Assembly: GCA_001295865.1 (NCBI GenBank)
Contig: LJHW01000009.1
Location: forward strand, 1 to 64,000
Length of the DNA stretch: 64,000 nt
DNA from: a beta proteobacterium AAP65
GTDB lineage: Bacteria > Pseudomonadota > Gammaproteobacteria > Burkholderiales > Burkholderiaceae_C
Direction: 5' to 3'
A model generated the notes under the pieces. The model was not told the origin of the DNA and did not search any database. It saw nothing but the letters and a program-made list of their open reading frames with translations. Shown here in pieces: positions 59,585 through 64,000 of this stretch (positions are counted from its first letter, which is position 1; each line of letters opens with the position of its first letter). A program made the translations under genes and the position numbers.

Positions 59585-59977
59585 CTACTCGAAGTCCCCT
59601 TCGACGGGGGTGTCGCCCTGCACCACCGATTTCAGCTTGTGACTGGCGTGGAAGGTGACGACGTTGCGCGCCTTGATGGGGATGCTCTCGCCCGTGCGCG
59701 GGTTGCGCCCCGGGCGCGGCGCCTTGCGGCGGATATTAAAGTTGCCGAAGCTGGAGAGCTTCACGTCCTGCCCCTCGACGAGCGTGCCGTGCACGATCTC
59801 GAAGAAGGCCTCCACCATGTCCTTGCTCTCGCGTTTGTTCAGGCCCAGGCGGTCGAACAGCAGCTCGGCGAGTTCGGCTTTGGTGAGCGTGGGCGTTTCC
59901 AGCGACGAGAGGATCACAGGCGAGCGCGGGCTGTCTTCAGGTGCGTTCATGGTTCGGTGTCCGGTCTCGGTTTTCAT
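59585..59977 (-). CDS. ihfA: Integration host factor subunit alpha
   Basis: DNA-bending HU/IHF-family subunit of 130 residues. The core begins [30 protein letters not shown] and carries the DNA-arm [29 protein letters not shown]. About 30 residues precede the usual start. ATG 59977 overlaps the pheT stop (ATGA); ATG 59950 is an alternative closer to other IhfA proteins in length. Confidence 0.94.
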   Translation of the reverse strand: MKTETGHRTMNAPEDSPRSPVILSSLETPTLTKAELAELLFDRLGLNKRESKDMVEAFFEIVHGTLVEGQDVKLSSFGNFNIRRKAPRPGRNPRTGESIPIKARNVVTFHASHKLKSVVQGDTPVEGDFE

Positions 59978-62418
59978 GCGCGCAGGCGCGCGCCAACAGC
60001 CGCGGCCGCACGGGCCACGGCAGCCGCCACGGTGGCCTCGATGCGCTCGTCGGTGAGCGTGCTCTCGTCATCACGCAGTTCCAGGCGCACGGCCAGGCTG
60101 CGTTCACCGGCTTGCAGGCCCGCCACGGGCGTGGCAGGCTTGTAGATGTCGAAGAGGCGCGCGCTGCGCACCAGGCCCTGTGGGTCTTGCTGCAGCGCCG
60201 CCATCAGGCTGTCGTGGCTGACGTCTTCGCGCACCACCAGCGCCAGGTCGCGCTGCACGGCCTGCTGGCGCGACAGTGGCGTGAACACCGGCAGCGGCTG
60301 GCCCAGCACAGCGGCCAGTTCCAGCTCGAACAGCACCGGCGCCTGGCCCTGGAAGGCCGGGATGTCATAGGCCAGTCGCCACTTCGGGTGCAACTCGCCC
60401 ACGTAGCCCACCACGCGCCCATCCAGCGAGATGCTGGCGCAGCGGCCTGGGTGCAGCGCCGGGTGCTCGGCCGCGGTGAAGACCGGCTGCTGCGGCGCCA
60501 GCAGCGCCTGCAGGTCGCCCTTCACGTCGAAGAAATCGGCACCCTGCTCTTTTGCGCCCCACTGCAGCGGCAGCGCGCCGCCCCAAACCAGGCCGCCCAC
60601 GCGCATGGGCTGGTTCACGCCCGCCACGCTGAGCGGACCGTCGGTGGCCGCCGCGTCGCGCATGAACACGCGGCCGATCTCGAACACGCGCACACGCGGC
60701 GCCTTGCGCGCCAGGTTGTTGCGCAACGCCTGCACCAGGCTGCCCATCAGGCTGGAGCGCATCACCGCCAGCGGCGCGGCGATGGGGTTGAGCACGCGGA
60801 TGGGGTCGGCATTGCCTGCCAGCTCACGCTCCCAGCGCTCTTCGACGAAGCTGAAGTTGATGGTTTCCTGGTAATCCAGCGCGGCGAGCGCGCGGCGCAC
60901 GGCGTGCGCGCCGCGCTGGGCCTCGCGCCGTACACGCGGCGTCACGGGCGCGATGGGCGCGGTCATCGGCAGGCTGTTGAAGCCCACCACGCGCGCCACT
61001 TCCTCGATCAGGTCTTCCTCGATCTGCAGGTCGAAACGCCAGCTCGGCGGCGTGACGGTGAACACGCCGCCGGCTTCGCTGTGCGCCAGCCCCAGGCGTG
61101 TGAAGACATCGGCGCACTGCGCGCTGCTCACGGGCATGCCGATGACCTGCGCCGCACGCGCCACGCGCATCGTCACGGGCTTGCACTCGGGCAGACCCAG
61201 CACTTGATCGGTGACCGGGCCGCAGGCGGTGGCCGGCGTGCCGCAGATGTCGAGGATCAGCTGCGTGATGCGCTCGATGTGCTCCACCGTGCCCTGCGGG
61301 TCGACGCCACGCTCGAAGCGGTGGCCGGCATCGGTGCTGAAGTTGTAGCGGCGCGAGCGACCGGCCACGGCCTCTGGCCACCAGAAGGCGGCTTCCACGT
61401 AGACGTTTTGCGTACCGTCGTTCACCGCGGTGGCGTCGCCACCCATGATGCCCGCGAGCGATTCGACGTCCTGCGCATCGGCGATCACGCCGACCTCATC
61501 GTCGAGGCTGATGGTGTTGCCGTTGAGCAGCTTGAGCTGCTCACCTTCACGCCCCCAGCGCACCACCAGCTTCTCGTGGATCTTGTCGAGGTCGAAGATG
61601 TGCGAGGGCCGGCCGTACTCGAACATCACGTAGTTCGAGATGTCCACCAGCGCCGAGACGCTGCGCTGGCCGCAGCGCGCGAGGCGGTCGACCATCCACG
61701 CGGGCGTCTTGGCCTGCGTGTTCACGCCCAGCACCACGCGGCCTGAGAAGCGGCCGCACAGATCGGCGGCCTGCACTTCCACCGGCAGCACACGGTCGCT
61801 GCGCGGCTGCACGGGCGGGAAGGCCGGCAGGCGCAGCGGCGCGCCAGTGAGCGCGGCCACTTCACGCGCCACGCCGAACACGCTGAGGCCGTGGCCCAGG
61901 TTGGGCGTGAGCTTCAGCGTGAAGAGGTGGTCGTCAAGCTGCAGCCACTGGCGGATGTCGGTGCCCACGGGCGCGTCGGCCGCCAGTTCCAGCAAGCCGC
62001 CGTGGTCGTCGGCGATCTTGAGTTCACGCGCCGAGCACAGCATGCCGCGGCTTTCGACGCCGCGCAGCTTGCCCACACCGATCTTGAAGGGCTTGCCGTC
62101 TTCACCAGGCGGCAACTCTGCACCCACGGTGGCCAGCGGCACCTTGATGCCCACGCGCGCGTTGGGCGCACCACAGACGATCTGCAGCGGGCCGTCTTTC
62201 GAGAAGGCGCCGGCGTCCACCGTGCACACGCGCAGGCGGTCGGCCTGCGGGTGCTGCTCGGCGGTGAGGATCTCGGCCACGACGATGCCGTGGAAAGGCG
62301 GCGCCACCGGGCGCACCTCTTCCACCTCCATGCCGGACATGGTCAGCAGGTCGGCCAGTTCTTGCGTGTTCAGCGGCGGGTTGCAGAACTCGCGCAGCCA
62401 GGATTCGGGGAATTGCAT
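59974..62418 (-). CDS. pheT: Phenylalanyl-tRNA synthetase beta subunit
   Basis: An 814-residue subunit with the N-terminal EMAP-like tRNA-binding domain ([20 protein letters not shown]), the B3/B4 editing domain, B5 DNA-binding-like domain, catalytic-like core and the C-terminal FDX-ACB domain ([23 protein letters not shown]). ATG 62418 follows the pheS stop by two bases. It charges tRNA-Phe with PheS. Confidence 0.97.
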   Translation of the reverse strand: MQFPESWLREFCNPPLNTQELADLLTMSGMEVEEVRPVAPPFHGIVVAEILTAEQHPQADRLRVCTVDAGAFSKDGPLQIVCGAPNARVGIKVPLATVGAELPPGEDGKPFKIGVGKLRGVESRGMLCSARELKIADDHGGLLELAADAPVGTDIRQWLQLDDHLFTLKLTPNLGHGLSVFGVAREVAALTGAPLRLPAFPPVQPRSDRVLPVEVQAADLCGRFSGRVVLGVNTQAKTPAWMVDRLARCGQRSVSALVDISNYVMFEYGRPSHIFDLDKIHEKLVVRWGREGEQLKLLNGNTISLDDEVGVIADAQDVESLAGIMGGDATAVNDGTQNVYVEAAFWWPEAVAGRSRRYNFSTDAGHRFERGVDPQGTVEHIERITQLILDICGTPATACGPVTDQVLGLPECKPVTMRVARAAQVIGMPVSSAQCADVFTRLGLAHSEAGGVFTVTPPSWRFDLQIEEDLIEEVARVVGFNSLPMTAPIAPVTPRVRREAQRGAHAVRRALAALDYQETINFSFVEERWERELAGNADPIRVLNPIAAPLAVMRSSLMGSLVQALRNNLARKAPRVRVFEIGRVFMRDAAATDGPLSVAGVNQPMRVGGLVWGGALPLQWGAKEQGADFFDVKGDLQALLAPQQPVFTAAEHPALHPGRCASISLDGRVVGYVGELHPKWRLAYDIPAFQGQAPVLFELELAAVLGQPLPVFTPLSRQQAVQRDLALVVREDVSHDSLMAALQQDPQGLVRSARLFDIYKPATPVAGLQAGERSLAVRLELRDDESTLTDERIEATVAAAVARAAAAVGARLRA

Positions 62419-62420
62419 GG

Positions 62421-63476
62421 TCAGTTGAACTGCGAGAGGAAGCGGAGATCGCCATCGAACATCAGGCGCAGGTCGTCGATGCCGTAGCGCAGCATCGCGA
62501 AGCGGTCGGCGCCAATGCCGAAGGCAAAGCCGATGTGCGCTTCAGGATCGAGCCCGAAGTTGCGCACCACGTTCGGGTGCACCTGGCCGCTGCCGGCCAC
62601 TTCCAGCCAGCGGCCGGCCAGCGGGCCGCTGCCGAAGCGGATGTCGATCTCGGCGCTGGGCTCGGTGAAGGGGAAGAAGCTCGGGCGGAAACGCACGTCG
62701 AAGTCGTCGGTCTCGAAGAACTCGCGCACCAGCGAAGCGAACACGACCTTCAGGTCCTTGAAGCTGACGTTCGCCCCCAGCCACAGGCCTTCGATCTGGT
62801 GGAACATGGGCGAGTGCGTGGCATCGCTGTCCACGCGGTACACGCGGCCTGGCGCGATGACACGGATCTCCGGCATCGGCAGGCCTTGCGCCGCCAGCGC
62901 GGCGTGCTGCTTCGCGTGCGCCTGGGCATACCGCACCTGCATCGGGCTGGTGTGCGGGCGCAGGCAGAGCCAGCGGCCCTGCGCGTCTTTCATGTCGACG
63001 TAGAAGGTGTCCTGCATTGAACGCGCCGGGTGGTTTTCCGGGTTGTTCAGCGCAGTGAAACTCATCCAGTCAGTCTCGATCTCGGGGCCTTCGGCGACGT
63101 CGAAACCCATGCTGCCGAAGATGGCCTCGATGCGCTCGATCGTGCGGCTCACCGGGTGCAGGCCGGCCACGCCGCGGCCTCGGCCGGGCAGCGTGACGTC
63201 CAGCGCCTCGGCGCGCAGTTGGGCCTGCAACTCGGCTTCGGCCAGCGCTTCACGGCGGGCCTGCAACGCGGCTTCGATGGCGGCCTTGGCCTGGTTGATC
63301 TCGGCGCCGCGGGTCTTCTTCTGCTCGGGCGCCAGCGCGCCCAGGCCCTTGAGCAGCTCGGTGAGGCGGCCGCTCTTGCCCAGGAAGCGGGCCTTGGCGT
63401 CTTCAAGCGCTGCGCCCTGGGTGGCGGCGGCAAAGTCGGCCTGCGCCGCCTGCACGAGGGTGTCGAGATCGTTCAT
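62421..63476 (-). CDS. pheS: Phenylalanyl-tRNA synthetase alpha subunit
   Basis: Class II catalytic subunit of 351 residues. It has the N-terminal coiled coil (residues about 1-85), motif 1 around [19 protein letters not shown], motif 2 with [20 protein letters not shown], and motif 3 [21 protein letters not shown] 63476 ([12 protein letters not shown]) is the family start; the frame upstream runs through the terminator. Confidence 0.97.
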   Translation of the reverse strand: MNDLDTLVQAAQADFAAATQGAALEDAKARFLGKSGRLTELLKGLGALAPEQKKTRGAEINQAKAAIEAALQARREALAEAELQAQLRAEALDVTLPGRGRGVAGLHPVSRTIERIEAIFGSMGFDVAEGPEIETDWMSFTALNNPENHPARSMQDTFYVDMKDAQGRWLCLRPHTSPMQVRYAQAHAKQHAALAAQGLPMPEIRVIAPGRVYRVDSDATHSPMFHQIEGLWLGANVSFKDLKVVFASLVREFFETDDFDVRFRPSFFPFTEPSAEIDIRFGSGPLAGRWLEVAGSGQVHPNVVRNFGLDPEAHIGFAFGIGADRFAMLRYGIDDLRLMFDGDLRFLSQFN

Positions 63477-63507
63477 CGCTGGGGAAACGGACAGAAATCG
63501 GGAAAAA

Positions 63508-63534
63508 AAAGGCCGCCACGAGGTGACGGCCTTT
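63508..63534 (-). terminator. Terminator between rplT and pheS
   Basis: AAAGGCCG with CAC pairs with GTG and CGGCCTTT (one mismatch), followed on the minus strand by eight T. It ends the rpmI-rplT transcript. A smaller CGGTGC/GCACCG hairpin precedes it (about 63553-63568). Confidence 0.8.
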
Positions 63535-63577
63535 GAGTGCTTGAAAGCTATCGGTGCTGAAGCACCGACGGCGGGGA

Positions 63578-63934
63578 TCAAGCCAATTGAGCCTTCACCT
63601 TGTCGACGATGCTGCTGAAGCCAGCAGGATCGTGGATGGCCATGTCCGACAGCACCTTGCGGTCGATGTCGATGCCGGCCTTCTTCAGACCGGCCATGAA
63701 CTTGCTGTAGGTCAGACCCAGGCCACGGCTGGCCGCGTTGATACGCGCAATCCACAGCTGACGGAACACACGCTTGCGTGTGCGACGGTCACGGTAGGCG
63801 TACTGGCCGGCCTTCATCACCGCCTGCTTGGCGATGCGGAAGACGTTCTTGCGACGGCCGCGGAAGCCCTTGGCGAGCTTCAGGATCTTTTTGTGGCGGG
63901 CGTGTGCGGTGACACCACGTTTGACGCGAGGCAT
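63578..63934 (-). CDS. rplT: 50S ribosomal protein L20
   Basis: A 118-residue basic protein of the large subunit: [39 protein letters not shown] and the C-terminal domain with [33 protein letters not shown] precedes the ATG. In the usual infC-rpmI-rplT order. Confidence 0.98.
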   Translation of the reverse strand: MPRVKRGVTAHARHKKILKLAKGFRGRRKNVFRIAKQAVMKAGQYAYRDRRTRKRVFRQLWIARINAASRGLGLTYSKFMAGLKKAGIDIDRKVLSDMAIHDPAGFSSIVDKVKAQLA

Positions 63935-63966
63935 TCAATAACTCCTTGTGCGTACGTTGAAGTGGG

Positions 63967-64000
63967 TCAGAGACCGGCCATCGGCAGCATCTTGGCGATG
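63967..64000 (-). CDS. rpmI: 50S ribosomal protein L35, last codons only
   Basis: Ten codons (IAKMLPMAGL) then TGA, 32 bases before rplT on the same strand. The ending and position fit L35; the rest lies outside the window. Confidence 0.8.
   Translation of the reverse strand, partial: IAKMLPMAGL

Noticed and set aside
63476..63578. A phenylalanine attenuator before pheS.
   Set aside because: There is a terminator, but no Phe-rich leader frame between rplT and pheS, so it is more simply the end of rpmI-rplT.

Overview
The window is high-GC, densely packed chromosomal DNA of a betaproteobacterium, most likely order Burkholderiales and perhaps close to Rubrivivax, Leptothrix or Methylibium. 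The order-level call rests on gene order: odhA-odhB-odhL(lpdA)-zapE, tig-clpP-clpX-lon, ilvI-ilvN-ilvC-pssA-leuA, rpmI-rplT-pheS-pheT-ihfA-merR, and an ECF sigma-DUF3619-DUF3106-RDD block. The genus is a guess. I found no insertion sequence, prophage, integron or CRISPR array, and no gene-free stretch longer than 300 bases.

Layout. 1-7304: rluB (3' end cut by the window edge) and scpB, then rluD divergent from bamD, then a DinG/YoaA-type helicase with a small DUF465 gene. 7347-15493: a PP2C phosphatase, convergent with the 2-oxoglutarate dehydrogenase operon (sucA, odhB, lpdA), which continues into zapE and a small exported protein. 15750-17781: a cysteine-cluster protein and a lone peptide-type ABC substrate-binding protein. 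17871-23631: two minus-strand units, etfB-etfA ending in a terminator and acyl-CoA dehydrogenase-nitronate monooxygenase-amidohydrolase. An 18-base palindrome precedes etfB. 23845-30399: tRNA-Gly, -Cys and -Leu, lon, clpX, clpP, tig and a second tRNA-Leu. 30432-34850: an RND efflux pair behind a promoter overlapped by a perfect TetR-type palindrome. 34930-37921: hpnC-hpnD-hpnE, the three-enzyme route from farnesyl diphosphate to squalene.

37918-41075: a TIGR03790-type exported protein, an IclR regulator and pbpG. 41190-47395: branched-chain amino acid biosynthesis (ilvI, ilvN, ilvC, pssA, leuA), with a leucine-rich leader peptide and terminator before leuA and an 11-codon open frame abutting ilvI. 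47633-50534: a four-gene translationally coupled operon led by an ECF sigma factor, then a LOG-family gene. 50557-54842: glnB, nadE, a FemAB-like acyltransferase, ppa and a 98-residue miniature flagellar-rod-like protein. 54954-58946: a reactive-sulfur module, with a BigR/SqrR-type repressor, two YeeE/YedE half-transporters and a SulP transporter divergent from a persulfide dioxygenase; two head-on sigma-70 promoters lie inside one perfect inverted repeat. 59016-64000: tRNA-Pro, a MerR regulator, ihfA, pheT, pheS, rplT and the end of rpmI.

Most of the content is housekeeping. The best second-look items are the sulfur module and its operator, the leuA attenuator with a possibly leaderless leader peptide, the sigma-DUF3619-DUF3106-RDD operon as a candidate envelope-stress circuit, the orphan mini-rod protein, the ilvI upstream frame, and the repeat-bearing tails of RluB.
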